Shown here one piece after another: positions 27,736-37,561 of a stretch of 64,000 nucleotides of DNA. Each line of letters starts with the position of its first letter. The first letter of the stretch is position 1. The DNA lies in assembly GCA_947173955.1 (NCBI GenBank), contig CAMWHE010000001.1, positions 1 through 64,000 of the forward strand, written 5' to 3'. A model generated the notes under the pieces. That model worked only from the letters and a program-made list of their open reading frames with translations, was not told the origin of the DNA and searched no databases. The translations under genes were made by a program, and so were the position numbers. This stretch comes from an uncultured Bacteroidales bacterium (GTDB lineage Bacteria > Bacteroidota > Bacteroidia > Bacteroidales > Muribaculaceae).

Positions 27736-29760
27736 TCATTTGCGGGCAAGTATTAATGCCGAAGTCGGTGCAACCACTATAGTAGCACCTCCTTTAATAG
27801 TATCGAAGCCTTCAGCCACAAGCTTACCATTCCGAGCTACTACAAGCCACTCACCGGAAGGAAGTTCAATCTGCTCCTCATTTTCAGAACCGTTAAATAC
27901 TAACTTTATTTCATTCCATTCGTCTCCGTTGGCATTGTCAACGAGCGAATACGAAATCAGCAACGGGGATTCCGTATCGTCAAATATCAGATGCTTTGCC
28001 ACATCATCTGCTGTTGTCATACGGAAAGCCGGGTGTGCCTTACGCAGTTTTATCAGCTCTCGATAATAATTATATATATCTGAGTTCGCATCCTTTAGAG
28101 CCCAGTCAATGGCATTGATCGAGTCCGGAGATTTATAGCTGTTGTGTACACCCTTCTTATCACGGAAAATCTCTTCGCCGGCAAACATAAACGGTGTACC
28201 CTGTGAGGTAAACACAATTGTCTGGGCAAGTTTATCAGCCCTCTGACGCTCTTCAACGGTCGCTTCAGGCATTGATTTGACAAGCTTGTCGGTAAGCATT
28301 AAATCATCATGACATGACACATAATTAATTACCTGGGAAGGAGATGCGGCATACGGAAATTTAGAGTTGTTACCGCTGGAATAGTCAACCTGAGGATGAG
28401 TTGTTGCGCCTACGATACCTATTTTGACAGTCTCCTTATTGCTTTCCTTTCCAGTGGCAAAACCACGATCTTCAGCATTACTGTAATGGCCTTTGATAGC
28501 ATCACGGATATCATCGCTGAATACTGCGATACCATCCAGCCGGGCTACGTTTTCTTTAAGAGAACGTCTCTCCTGCGGCAATGGAGAATCGCCTGCAGTC
28601 CAACCCTCTCCGTATATTATTATATCCGGATTGACTTCGCGCAGAGCCGCAGCAAGCTGATTCATTGTCTCGATGTCATGTATTGCCATAAGGTCAAATC
28701 TGAAGCCGTCAATATGATATTCCTCTGCCCAGTACTTCGCGGAGTTAATCATGTATCGGCGCATCATTTCTCTTTCAGAAGCAGTCTCATTGCCGCAACC
28801 GGAAGCATCACTATATGTCCCGTCATCGCGGTGGCGATAAAAATACCCGGGGGCGGTGAGTGAAAAGTTGGAGAGATCATTGTCTGCTGTATGATTATAG
28901 ACCACGTCCATTATTACACCGATTCCGGCATCATGCAGGGACTTGATCATCCGTTTCATTTCAGAAATACGCACAGCCGGATCTGACGGATTTGTAGAGT
29001 ATGAGCCCTCGGGAGCATTATAGTTATACGGATCATACCCCCAATTGTATTGAGGATCACCCGGACGACTTTCATCTACACTGTTATAGTCATATGACGG
29101 GAGAATGTGGACATGCGTCACACCGAGTTCGCGAAGATGGTCAATACCGGTGGCCGATCCGTTTGAATTTGTCGTACCGTTCTCTGTCAACGCAAGGAAT
29201 TTCCCTTTGTGAGCAATTCCACTCTCAGGATGTATGCTGAAATCGCGGTGATGCATCTCATATATTACAGCATCATTTATTGATTTAACAGCCGGTCCTT
29301 TATCATCGCTCCACCCATCCGGGTCAGTAGCCTTAAAATCAATGACAGCCGCTCTACGGCCATTGGTGCCTACAGCTTTAGCCCATATGCCTGGGGTCTC
29401 CCGCAGCTCAATGGAATCGATCTGAACATTAAAGGTATAAAATTTGCCGACGAGATCATCTTTCGTACTAAATCTCCACACACCGCCGGTGTCTTTTTCC
29501 ATGACATGTTGAGATATTACAGGTAAAGAATCTCCGTCAGGATAGATATTGAGTCTTACGCTTGTCGCTTTCGGAGACCATAACGTAAAATGTGTTCCGA
29601 GAGAGTCTCGGGTAAGTTCAAGATCATGTCCCTCATAAACCGGATAGTCGGCAAACTGATCATCATAACTGACCTGCGCACTCTTTTTCGAGCAAGAAGA
29701 GATTGATAATGTCGACAGTAATCCGATTACACAACTCATGCAAATGACGGTTTTGTTCAT
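27736..29760 (-). CDS. pulA: type I pullulanase lipoprotein (GH13)
   Basis: The 674-residue alpha-1,6-glucan debranching enzyme begins with a lipoprotein signal (Cys23 in SISSCSK). An N-terminal carbohydrate-binding/beta-sandwich module (about 45-165) precedes the GH13 barrel. YNWGYDPYNYNAPEGSYS is the type I pullulanase signature; the catalytic residues lie in GFRFDLMAIHD (nucleophile Asp), YGEGWTAGD (Glu) and SCHDD (Asp). Anchoring implies action on external or periplasmic glucans. It is divergent from glycogen synthase and has a -7 box at 29798-29805. Confidence 0.94.
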   Translation of the reverse strand: MNKTVICMSCVIGLLSTLSISSCSKKSAQVSYDDQFADYPVYEGHDLELTRDSLGTHFTLWSPKATSVRLNIYPDGDSLPVISQHVMEKDTGGVWRFSTKDDLVGKFYTFNVQIDSIELRETPGIWAKAVGTNGRRAAVIDFKATDPDGWSDDKGPAVKSINDAVIYEMHHRDFSIHPESGIAHKGKFLALTENGTTNSNGSATGIDHLRELGVTHVHILPSYDYNSVDESRPGDPQYNWGYDPYNYNAPEGSYSTNPSDPAVRISEMKRMIKSLHDAGIGVIMDVVYNHTADNDLSNFSLTAPGYFYRHRDDGTYSDASGCGNETASEREMMRRYMINSAKYWAEEYHIDGFRFDLMAIHDIETMNQLAAALREVNPDIIIYGEGWTAGDSPLPQERRSLKENVARLDGIAVFSDDIRDAIKGHYSNAEDRGFATGKESNKETVKIGIVGATTHPQVDYSSGNNSKFPYAASPSQVINYVSCHDDLMLTDKLVKSMPEATVEERQRADKLAQTIVFTSQGTPFMFAGEEIFRDKKGVHNSYKSPDSINAIDWALKDANSDIYNYYRELIKLRKAHPAFRMTTADDVAKHLIFDDTESPLLISYSLVDNANGDEWNEIKLVFNGSENEEQIELPSGEWLVVARNGKLVAEGFDTIKGGATIVVAPTSALILARK

Positions 29761-29797
29761 TGTTAAGATTTAAGATTACACATAAAAATATTATGAG

Positions 29798-29805
29798 CAA
29801 AGGTA
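29798..29805 (-). promoter_or_regulatory. -7 box for pulA
   Basis: TACCTTTG on the minus strand, about 38 bases before the pulA ATG. The -33 region is not well matched. Confidence 0.55.
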
Positions 29806-29886
29806 GTGATTTCAATTAAATATTCAGGATAAAACTCAATTTTTATAAGATCGGGTTAGGATAATCATCAACAATTGGCAGTGGGG

Positions 29887-29911
29887 AATATAATTTGTCT
29901 TAAATTATATT
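29887..29911. promoter_or_regulatory. inverted repeat between divergent pulA and glycogen synthase
   Basis: AATATAATTT (29887-29896) and AAATTATATT (29902-29911) are a perfect 10-bp inverted repeat with a 5-base spacer, between the two outward promoters. It contains only A and T, which weakens the case for an operator. Confidence 0.3.
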
Positions 29912-29953
29912 GTTTTCATGACTTTTAAATAGCTAAGATTCACACAATATTAG

Positions 29954-29981
29954 TTTGTTTGAAAAAAAAGTCGTACCTTTG
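29954..29981 (+). promoter_or_regulatory. promoter of the glycogen synthase-phosphorylase operon
   Basis: TTTG (29954-29957), 16 bases, TACCTTTG (29974-29981). The spacing is short for the consensus, but the -7 box is ideal. It lies inside the longest possible reading frame and so rules out a start at 29955. Confidence 0.7.
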
Positions 29982-30008
29982 CAATTCAAAAAATCGATTA
30001 ATTATTTT

Positions 30009-31658
30009 ATGGATATTCAACCGATTCAAGTAGACTTACTTTTTGAAACGAGCTGGGAAGTTTGCAATAAAATTGGTGGCATCTATACAGTGCTATCAAC
30101 AAAGGCTAAAAATCTTCATAAGCTCTACAAGGATAAAGTCATTTTTATCGGTCCCGATGTGTGGACCTCATCCACTCCCTCTCCCTATTTTATAGAATCC
30201 AAATCGCTGATGCGTTCTTGGCTTGCGAAAGCCGAACTACCTAATGGTATTACAGTCCGTGTTGGCCGCTGGGATATTCCGGGTAAGCCGATAGCTATTC
30301 TTGTCGGATTCAACGGAATGTACGCAGTCAAGGATAAATTCTATGGTGAAATGTGGAAACGCTATGGCGTCGATTCACTCCACGCCTATGGCGACTACGA
30401 TGAAGCCTGTGCCTTTTCTCATGCTGCAGGAATTGTCATAGAAAGCATATGTAAACATATTGGAATTGAGGATAAGAACATTATCGCTCACTTTGATGAG
30501 TGGACTACCGGCATGGGGTTGCTCTATACAAAGTGGAAACTACCCACAGTAGCTACTATATTTACCACTCACGCCACAAGTATCGGCCGCAGTATTTGCG
30601 GCAACGGTAAGCCTCTCTACGATTACCTGTCAGGATATAATGGCGACCAGATGGCAAGCGAACTCAACATGGAGTCAAAACACTCTCTGGAAAAAGCAGC
30701 TGCGCATCAGGCCGATTGTTTTACTACCGTGAGTGATGTAACCGGTATAGAATGTACCCAGTTGCTTGACAAGCGGCCTGATCTAATCACACCGAATGGT
30801 TTTGAACCAAATTTTGTCCCTGCAAAATCCAAAATGACTGAAGCAATAAATCAGGCACGCCTTACATTGCTTAATGTTGCTTCAAAACTGACGGGGAAAA
30901 ATTTTGATGAAAACACGTTCATCATAGCCACTTCGGGTCGTTGTGAATATCGCAATAAAGGTATCGATGTCTATCTGGATGCCGTAAATATGCTTAAGGA
31001 TAGAATTGCAAATCGTCAGATACTTGCTTTCGTGATGGTACCTGCATGGTGTGGTGGCGCTCGCGAAGATCTCGCATCCTCACTCAAAGGAAATACTTCT
31101 GATCTACTTGCCGACCCGATAATTACACATATAATAAATAATCCTGAATCAGACCCCATATACGGCCGGATTCACTCGCTGGGATTCGCCACCAGTCAGG
31201 AGTCAAATCTAACCGTCATATATGTACCATGCTATTTAGATGGTCGCGATGGCATCTTCAACAAGACCTATTATGACCTGTTACCGGGTCTTGATGCGAC
31301 AGTATTCCCGTCTTATTATGAGCCATGGGGCTATACACCCCTCGAGAGTGTTGCGTTCGGAGTTCCCACTATAACTACCACGCTTTCCGGCTTCGGCCAG
31401 TGGGTTAAGAGTGATTCCGGTGACAATCTGTCGAAAACCGGCGTCGCTGTCATATCACGTACTGACAGTAATTACTGGCAGGTAGCAACTGAAATATCCG
31501 ACACTCTTGCTGATATTGCAGCCGGGAATCCTTCCAGCGAACAATTGTCAAAGGCTGCAATGAGTACAGCTAAAAAAGCTGACTGGGCACATTTTATAAA
31601 ACACTATACTGAAGCGTTCGACATAGCAATAGCTAACGAGAAGAAACGCAATAAATAA
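30009..31658 (+). CDS. glycogen synthase (eukaryote-like GT3 type)
   Basis: I start at 30009 (MDIQPIQVDLLFETSWEVCNKIGG) because the upstream in-frame ATG overlaps the promoter. The 549-residue protein transfers glucose from a nucleotide sugar to the non-reducing end of glycogen. FETSWEVCNKIGGIYTVLSTKA is the N-terminal donor-site signature of the yeast/animal-like synthases found in Bacteroidetes, and FPSYYEPWGYTPLES is the C-terminal E-x7-E motif region. Of bacterial GlgA (GT5) the usual KTGGL motif reads KIGGI. The phosphorylase gene starts 38 bases after its stop. Confidence 0.88.
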   Translation: MDIQPIQVDLLFETSWEVCNKIGGIYTVLSTKAKNLHKLYKDKVIFIGPDVWTSSTPSPYFIESKSLMRSWLAKAELPNGITVRVGRWDIPGKPIAILVGFNGMYAVKDKFYGEMWKRYGVDSLHAYGDYDEACAFSHAAGIVIESICKHIGIEDKNIIAHFDEWTTGMGLLYTKWKLPTVATIFTTHATSIGRSICGNGKPLYDYLSGYNGDQMASELNMESKHSLEKAAAHQADCFTTVSDVTGIECTQLLDKRPDLITPNGFEPNFVPAKSKMTEAINQARLTLLNVASKLTGKNFDENTFIIATSGRCEYRNKGIDVYLDAVNMLKDRIANRQILAFVMVPAWCGGAREDLASSLKGNTSDLLADPIITHIINNPESDPIYGRIHSLGFATSQESNLTVIYVPCYLDGRDGIFNKTYYDLLPGLDATVFPSYYEPWGYTPLESVAFGVPTITTTLSGFGQWVKSDSGDNLSKTGVAVISRTDSNYWQVATEISDTLADIAAGNPSSEQLSKAAMSTAKKADWAHFIKHYTEAFDIAIANEKKRNK

Positions 31659-31696
31659 ATCCCAAAGAAGAAATCACTTAAGAAAAGTAACACACT

Positions 31697-34252
31697 ATGA
31701 AATTACAAGTTAGCAACACCAATGCTCCCGCATGGCGCGATGTGACCGTAAAGGCAGTCCTTCCCGCCAAACTCAAACCGCTTGAGGAACTTGCAAAGAA
31801 TCTGTGGTGGGTATGGAACAGCGATGCTAAAGCGCTTTTCCGCGACCTTAACCCTGAACTTTGGAGAAACACCGGTGAGAATCCCGTTATGGTTCTTCAG
31901 CAGCTTCACTCCAGCCGCCTTGAAGAAATTCAGAATGACGCAACGCTCATGGCTCGCATAGACTCAGTCTACAATATGTTTAAGGACTATATGAGCAAAC
32001 CTATGCGCAAGGATGTCCCCTCTATCTCATACTTCTCTATGGAATATGGTCTCTGCAATGCTTTGAAGATATATTCAGGTGGTCTCGGAGTCTTAGCAGG
32101 TGATTATATTAAAGAGGCATCTGACAGCTGCATCGACATGACCGCCGTAGGCTTTCTCTACCGCTATGGATATTTCACCCAGACACTATCTGTCGATGGT
32201 CAGCAGATAGCTAACTATGAGCCCCAGAACTTCAATCAGCTCCCCATCGAACAGGTTGTTGACAAAAACGGTCACCCTGTAATTCTTGAAGTCCCCTACC
32301 CCGGCCGCACGATCTACTCACACATCTGGCGTGTCAATGTCGGTCGCATGAAACTCTATCTCATGGACACCGACTTCGATATGAACAGTGAATTTGACCG
32401 CTCCATAACCCACCAGCTTTATGGCGGTGACTGGGAAAACCGTATCAAGCAGGAGTATCTTCTTGGTATCGGTGGTGTACTGATGCTGAAAAAACTCGGT
32501 ATCAACTCAAAACTATATCACTGCAACGAAGGTCACGCTGCGCTTCTCAATCTTCAGCGCCTTGTCGACTATGTACGTGAGGACGGTCTCGACTTCAATG
32601 TCGCTCTTGAGATGGTTCGAGCTTCTTCCCTCTATACTGTTCACACTCCCGTACCTGCCGGTCACGACTATTTCGACGAAGGCCTGTTCGGCAAATACAT
32701 GGGTGAGTTCCCCGCAAAACTCGGTATCAGCTGGAACGATCTGATGAATATGGGTCGTGAAAATCCCAACACCAACGAGCGTTTCTCTATGAGCGTCTTT
32801 GCACTGAATACCTGTCAGGAAGCTAATGGTGTAAGCTGGTTGCACGGCGAAGTATCTAAAAAAATGTTTGCCGGCATCTGGAAGGGTTACAGCTGGCAGG
32901 AAAGCCATGTCGGCTACGTTACTAACGGCGTACATATGCCAACGTGGGCCGCATCTGAATGGAAAGAGTTCTATGCTGAAAAACTCGGACATCAGGTATT
33001 TGAGCATCAGAGCGATCCCAAAGCATGGAAGGGCATCTTCAAGGTCAGCGATGACGAAATCTGGGATCTTCGTATGCGCATGAAAAACAAGTTTATCAAC
33101 TTTGTAAAGCGTGACTTCAAGGAAAAATGGCTTGCTAACCAGGGCGATCCATCCGCAGTAATGAAGATCGTCGACAAGATCAATCCTAATGCCCTCATTA
33201 TCGGGTTTGCCCGCCGCTTTGCTACATACAAGCGCGCGCACCTGCTCTTTACCGACCTGGAACGCCTTGACAAGATTGTCAACAACGAGCAATTCCCCGT
33301 GCAGTTCGTATTCTCCGGTAAGGCACACCCTGCAGATGGCGCCGGTCAGGGTCTGATCAAGCGCATTATGGAAATCTCCCGTATGCCCCAGTTCCTCGGC
33401 AAAATCATCTTCCTTGAGGACTACAATATGATTGTAGCTAAACGCCTTGTAACCGGCGTTGACATCTGGCTCAACACACCGACGCGACCCCTCGAGGCAT
33501 CCGGTACATCCGGCGAAAAAGCTGAAATGAACGGTGTCCTTAACTTCTCGGTACTCGACGGATGGTGGTATGAAGGTTACCGCTTCAATGAGAATGCCGG
33601 TTGGGCGCTGACTGACAAGCGTACATTTACCGATCAGGCCCAGCAGGACAAACTTGATGCAGCTACAATTTATTCAATGCTTGAGAACGAAATCATTCCG
33701 CTATACTTTGCCAAAAACTCCAAGGGCTATTCTCCTGAGTGGGTTCAGTACATCAAGGGTTCTATCGGTGACATTGCGCCCAACTTTACTATGAAGCGAA
33801 TGATCGACGACTACATCAGCCGTTTCTACGATAAAGAAGCCAAGCGCTTTGACACCCTCAAGGCCGACGACTACAAGCTCGCTAAAGAAATTGTGGCATG
33901 GAAAGAAAAAGTGGCTCAGGCTTGGGACGGTATCAAGGTATTTGACGTGGTATCAAGTGAACACGCTAATGCTGTTGCCGGAAGCGATTACACCAATCGC
34001 GTGATTATCGATACCAATGGACTTGGAAGAGATCTCGGCGTGGAAGAAGTTATCTACAAAGTAGAGAATGGTGAAGAAAAGCTATGGTCGGTAGAACAGT
34101 TTGACGTCGTCAAGGAAGAAGGTTCTACCCTTACATATGAGCATCGTGGCAAACTTAAGGATGCAGGCGTGTTCCGCTACGGTATCCGCCTCTATCCCAA
34201 GAATCCCGCACTTCCCCACCGTCAGGACTTCGCATACGTGCAGTGGGTATAA
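31697..34252 (+). CDS. glgP: alpha-glucan phosphorylase (GT35, DUF3417 type)
   Basis: The 851-residue enzyme releases glucose 1-phosphate from glycogen or maltodextrin. It has the N-terminal DUF3417-like segment ([13 protein letters not shown]) of the short phosphorylase branch, then the GT35 core, with the PLP lysine in [27 protein letters not shown] and [11 protein letters not shown] are typical core motifs. It lacks the classical E. coli GlgP N-terminal regulatory helix layout. It is co-transcribed with glycogen synthase, so synthesis and breakdown are encoded together. Confidence 0.95.
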   Translation: MKLQVSNTNAPAWRDVTVKAVLPAKLKPLEELAKNLWWVWNSDAKALFRDLNPELWRNTGENPVMVLQQLHSSRLEEIQNDATLMARIDSVYNMFKDYMSKPMRKDVPSISYFSMEYGLCNALKIYSGGLGVLAGDYIKEASDSCIDMTAVGFLYRYGYFTQTLSVDGQQIANYEPQNFNQLPIEQVVDKNGHPVILEVPYPGRTIYSHIWRVNVGRMKLYLMDTDFDMNSEFDRSITHQLYGGDWENRIKQEYLLGIGGVLMLKKLGINSKLYHCNEGHAALLNLQRLVDYVREDGLDFNVALEMVRASSLYTVHTPVPAGHDYFDEGLFGKYMGEFPAKLGISWNDLMNMGRENPNTNERFSMSVFALNTCQEANGVSWLHGEVSKKMFAGIWKGYSWQESHVGYVTNGVHMPTWAASEWKEFYAEKLGHQVFEHQSDPKAWKGIFKVSDDEIWDLRMRMKNKFINFVKRDFKEKWLANQGDPSAVMKIVDKINPNALIIGFARRFATYKRAHLLFTDLERLDKIVNNEQFPVQFVFSGKAHPADGAGQGLIKRIMEISRMPQFLGKIIFLEDYNMIVAKRLVTGVDIWLNTPTRPLEASGTSGEKAEMNGVLNFSVLDGWWYEGYRFNENAGWALTDKRTFTDQAQQDKLDAATIYSMLENEIIPLYFAKNSKGYSPEWVQYIKGSIGDIAPNFTMKRMIDDYISRFYDKEAKRFDTLKADDYKLAKEIVAWKEKVAQAWDGIKVFDVVSSEHANAVAGSDYTNRVIIDTNGLGRDLGVEEVIYKVENGEEKLWSVEQFDVVKEEGSTLTYEHRGKLKDAGVFRYGIRLYPKNPALPHRQDFAYVQWV

Positions 34253-34280
34253 TGTAAATTATCTTAATTCGTTATAAAAG

Positions 34281-34312
34281 GAGAGACAGTACCAAAACTG
34301 GTACTGTCTCTC
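34281..34312 (+). terminator. terminator after glgP
   Basis: A 13-bp perfect stem (34281-34293 with 34300-34312) with core GACAGTACC and loop AAAACT, then TATCTTTTT. Confidence 0.92.
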
Positions 34313-34524
34313 TATCTTTTTAATGCAATGCTATTTACAAAGGCTATATCACCGGTTTTATGTTTTGAAAATATGTTATACAACACATTGAATTCTGATT
34401 GAAAAACAAATGATAATTATTAAATTGCAAACGATTTAAAACCGAACACCTTTATTTTTATAATAAAGAAGGGCTGAATCAAGTGTGAGAAGTAAGAATA
34501 TCATTAACATTAAATCCTTATATC
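34313..34524 (+). other. long upstream region of the EF-G2-like gene
   Basis: 212 bases without a gene. The nearest promoter-like word is TATGTTTTG, one T too long for a perfect -7 box. A weak 7-bp hairpin CTTTATT/AATAAAG sits at 34450-34468. If transcription starts in the first half the leader would be long. Confidence 0.35.
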
Positions 34525-36681
34525 ATGAAGATTTACAAAACTGACGAACTGAAGAATATAGCCTTGCTTGGAAGCAAAGGCTGCGGAAAAACCACGCTCG
34601 CCGAGTCTATGCTCTACGAGTGTGGAGTTATAAAACGTCGCGGCACAATTGAAGCAGGCAATACAGTATGCGATTATTTCCCTGTGGAAAAAGAGTATGG
34701 CTACTCGGTGTTCTCTACAATCTTCTACGCCGAATTCCTTAATAAAAAGCTTAATGTTATTGACTGCCCCGGAAGTGATGATTTTGTGGGCAACGCCATA
34801 ACTGCACTTAATGTGACAGATACAGGTGTCATTGTGATTGACGCCCAGAACGGTGTGGAAGTCGGTACACAGAATATATTCCGCACCACCGCCAACCTTA
34901 AAAAGCCTGTTATCTTCGCCCTGAATCAGCTCGATGGCGAAAAAGCCGACTATGAAAACGTTTTAGAACAAATGCGCGAGATCTTCGGCAAGAAGGTCAT
35001 TCCAATTCAGTATCCTCTTTCAACCGGCGCCGGCTTCAATTCAATGATCGACGTGCTGTTGATGAAAAAATATTCGTGGGGTCCGGAAGGCGGAGTACCA
35101 ACCATTGAAGACGTTCCTGCAGAAGAACGCGATAAAGCTCTTGAACTTCAGCAACAACTTGTTGAAGCTGCAGCCGAAAACGATGAGGGTCTGATGGAAA
35201 AATTCTTCGACAAGGGCAGCCTGACAGAAGACGAGATGCGTGAAGGTATCCGTAAAGGTCTCGCCGATCGTTCAATCTTCCCTGTATTCTGTGTGAGCGC
35301 ACTGAAAGATATGGGTGTGCGCCGAATGATGGAATTCCTTGGCAATGTCGTTCCCTTCGTCAAAGATATGCCGGCTCCGGTAGATACTGAAGGCAACGTA
35401 GTCAAGCCCGATAGCAACGGCCCACTCAGTCTATATGTATTCAAGACTACTGTTGAACCGCATATCGGCGAAGTACAGTACTTCAAGGTTATGTCGGGCA
35501 CGCTAACAACCGGTGTAGATGTCGACAATATAAGCCGCGGTAGCAAAGAACGTATCGCACAGATATATTGTGTATGCGGCCAGATCAAGACTCAGGTAGA
35601 CAAGATGGAAGCCGGTGATATCGGCGCTACCGTCAAGCTCAAAGATGTACGTACAGGCAATACGCTCGATGGCAAGGGTGTCGACATCGCATTTGACTTC
35701 ATCAAATATCCTGCACCTAAATACTCGCGTGCAGTACGCCCTGTCACCGAGAGTGATGCCGAAAAACTTAATGCCATCCTGACTCGTATGCACGAGGAAG
35801 ACCCGACATGGGAAGTCGTTCAGTCAAAAGAGCTGAAACAGACTATTCTGTCAGGCCAGGGAGAATTCCATCTCCGCACTCTGAAGTGGAGAGTTGAAAA
35901 TAACGACAAACTACCTATTGTCTTCGAAGATCCTAAGATCCCCTATCGCGAGACTATCACAAAAGCTGCGCGCGCCGACTATCGTCACAAAAAACAGTCA
36001 GGCGGTGCCGGTCAGTTCGGCGAAGTTCACCTGATAGTAGAACCCTATACCGAAGGTATGCCAATGCCAGAGACCTATAAATTCGGCAATCAGGAATTCA
36101 AAATGAATGTCCGCGATCAACAGGAAATTCCATTGGCCTGGGGAGGCAAACTTGTCGTATGCAACAGTATCGTAGGAGGTGCTATTGACGCTCGATTCAT
36201 TCCTGCAATTGTCAAAGGCCTGATGGATCGAATGGAGCAGGGTCCGCTCACAGGCTCATACGCCCGCGACGTGCGTGTAATCATATATGACGGTAAGATG
36301 CATCCGGTAGACTCAAATGAAATCTCTTTCCGACTTGCCGGACGTAATGCCTTCAGCGAAGCATTCCGCAACGCCAATCCCAAAGTACTGGAGCCCGTAT
36401 ATGATGTTGACGTCTTTGTTCCGGCCGATGTCATGGGCGACGTGATGAGCGATCTGCAAGGACGCAGAGCCATCATAATGGGCATGACAAGCGAGAACGG
36501 ATTTGAGAAGATTTCTGCCAAAGTTCCTCTCAAAGAAATGTCAAGTTACTCTACTGCGTTGAGCTCTATTACAGGCGGACGATCTTCATTTACAATGAAG
36601 TTTGCAGGCTATGAACTTGTACCCACCGATGTACAGGAGAAACTGCTTAAAGAATACGCCGAAAAGAATACCGAAGAATAA
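34525..36681 (+). CDS. fusA2: EF-G paralogue, EF-G2-like, altered GTPase site
   Basis: The 718-residue protein has the full five-domain EF-G length. The P-loop is GSKGCGKTT (16-24), but switch I reads EYGYSVFS in place of E-R-G-I-T, switch II reads DCPGSDDF (80-87) where normal EF-G has DTPGHVDF, so the catalytic His is Ser84, and the guanine motif is NQLD (134-137) in place of NKxD. These changes fit the Bacteroides EF-G2 reported to support translocation without GTP hydrolysis and to be needed for gut colonisation. Domain IV (GGAGQFGEVHLIVEP) and domain V look intact. It is transcribed alone, next to glycogen genes. The canonical fusA is not in the window. Confidence 0.9.
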   Translation: MKIYKTDELKNIALLGSKGCGKTTLAESMLYECGVIKRRGTIEAGNTVCDYFPVEKEYGYSVFSTIFYAEFLNKKLNVIDCPGSDDFVGNAITALNVTDTGVIVIDAQNGVEVGTQNIFRTTANLKKPVIFALNQLDGEKADYENVLEQMREIFGKKVIPIQYPLSTGAGFNSMIDVLLMKKYSWGPEGGVPTIEDVPAEERDKALELQQQLVEAAAENDEGLMEKFFDKGSLTEDEMREGIRKGLADRSIFPVFCVSALKDMGVRRMMEFLGNVVPFVKDMPAPVDTEGNVVKPDSNGPLSLYVFKTTVEPHIGEVQYFKVMSGTLTTGVDVDNISRGSKERIAQIYCVCGQIKTQVDKMEAGDIGATVKLKDVRTGNTLDGKGVDIAFDFIKYPAPKYSRAVRPVTESDAEKLNAILTRMHEEDPTWEVVQSKELKQTILSGQGEFHLRTLKWRVENNDKLPIVFEDPKIPYRETITKAARADYRHKKQSGGAGQFGEVHLIVEPYTEGMPMPETYKFGNQEFKMNVRDQQEIPLAWGGKLVVCNSIVGGAIDARFIPAIVKGLMDRMEQGPLTGSYARDVRVIIYDGKMHPVDSNEISFRLAGRNAFSEAFRNANPKVLEPVYDVDVFVPADVMGDVMSDLQGRRAIIMGMTSENGFEKISAKVPLKEMSSYSTALSSITGGRSSFTMKFAGYELVPTDVQEKLLKEYAEKNTEE

Positions 36682-36694
36682 TCACAAACAGGTC

Positions 36695-36731
36695 AAAGAG
36701 CCGCATTGTCTCAGTTGCAATGCGGCTCTTT
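36695..36731 (+). terminator. terminator after the EF-G2-like gene
   Basis: AAAGAGCCGCATTG (36695-36708) pairs with CAATGCGGCTCTTT (36718-36731), a perfect 14-bp stem, then TATTATT. Confidence 0.9.
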
Positions 36732-36757
36732 ATTATTAAAAAAATTTGATACAAATA

Positions 36758-36788
36758 TTGCAGGTTACAAAAAAAGGTTATACCTTTG
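36758..36788 (+). promoter_or_regulatory. promoter of tRNA-His
   Basis: TTG (36758-36760), 20 bases, TACCTTTG (36781-36788), a full Bacteroidetes consensus, about 32 bases before the tRNA. Confidence 0.85.
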
Positions 36789-36820
36789 CACCGTTGAAAC
36801 AAAAAATCAACATTATACAT

Positions 36821-36895
<75 letters not shown>

Positions 36896-36900
36896 CCCAG

Positions 36901-36938
36901 GAAAAGTCTTGAACATACTGATATGTACAAGACTTTTC
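36901..36938 (+). terminator. terminator after tRNA-His
   Basis: GAAAAGTCTTG (36901-36911) pairs with CAAGACTTTTC (36928-36938), then TTATTTTTG. Confidence 0.85.
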
Positions 36939-36973
36939 TTATTTTTGTAAAGGAAAATTGAAACAATAATCTT

Positions 36974-37561
36974 ATGTTGCAATATACAATAGTAAAATCC
37001 CCTTTATTATCGGATGTCGATCAGGCCAAAATGGCGATTGACGCAGGCTGCGAATGGATTGAACTTGATACTGCCGGTGCCAATGACGACGAAATTGAGA
37101 AGACTGCCGTTAAGATCATTCCTCTCTGCCGTGAGGCCGGAGTAATTCTGGTCTTCAAACATCATGACATTCTTGTCGACAAGCTACGCGTTCATGGCAT
37201 ATCTCTGTCAAGAGGCGATAAAGAGGCTCTGGAATTGCGGGAACGCATGGGTGGACACGTCATTATTGGCGTAGAATACTCCTCTGACATCAATTGGCTC
37301 GCATTGAAGAGAGCGGATGCAGATTATTTAATTATTGACTCTCCCACTCCGGACGTTATTTCCCAAATAAAAAATGAATCATTTAAAGCCGGATTAGATA
37401 TTCCGCTTGTAGCAGCAGGCCGACTGTCGACTACTGAAATTGCGTCTCTATGGAAGGCAGGAGCATCAGGATTCAATATCGATATAAATTCACTTAAAGG
37501 ACCGGAATATACAGTGTCTCTAAAACAAATAATCAATTTCTGTCAAGATCTTCGTGGATGA
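36974..37561 (+). CDS. ThiE/TenI-like TIM-barrel protein
   Basis: The 195-residue protein resembles a thiamine-phosphate synthase/TenI barrel: LRVHGISLSRGD matches the usual GVHLGQ-D segment and VAAGRLSTTEIASLWKAGASGFNI matches the C-terminal phosphate-binding region. Several ThiE active-site positions look changed, and no other thiamine gene is nearby. A true thiamine role is uncertain; a regulatory or other sugar-phosphate-binding barrel is possible. It opens a four-gene operon, and its stop overlaps the next start (GGATGA). Confidence 0.6.
   Translation: MLQYTIVKSPLLSDVDQAKMAIDAGCEWIELDTAGANDDEIEKTAVKIIPLCREAGVILVFKHHDILVDKLRVHGISLSRGDKEALELRERMGGHVIIGVEYSSDINWLALKRADADYLIIDSPTPDVISQIKNESFKAGLDIPLVAAGRLSTTEIASLWKAGASGFNIDINSLKGPEYTVSLKQIINFCQDLRG

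Noticed and set aside
29955-30008. N-terminal extension of glycogen synthase
   Set aside because: It contains the -7 box TACCTTTG, so it should not be transcribed as coding sequence.
32513-33328. 271-codon open frame on the minus strand inside glgP
   Set aside because: It mirrors the biased third codon positions of the phosphorylase gene, has no recognisable domain and no promoter.
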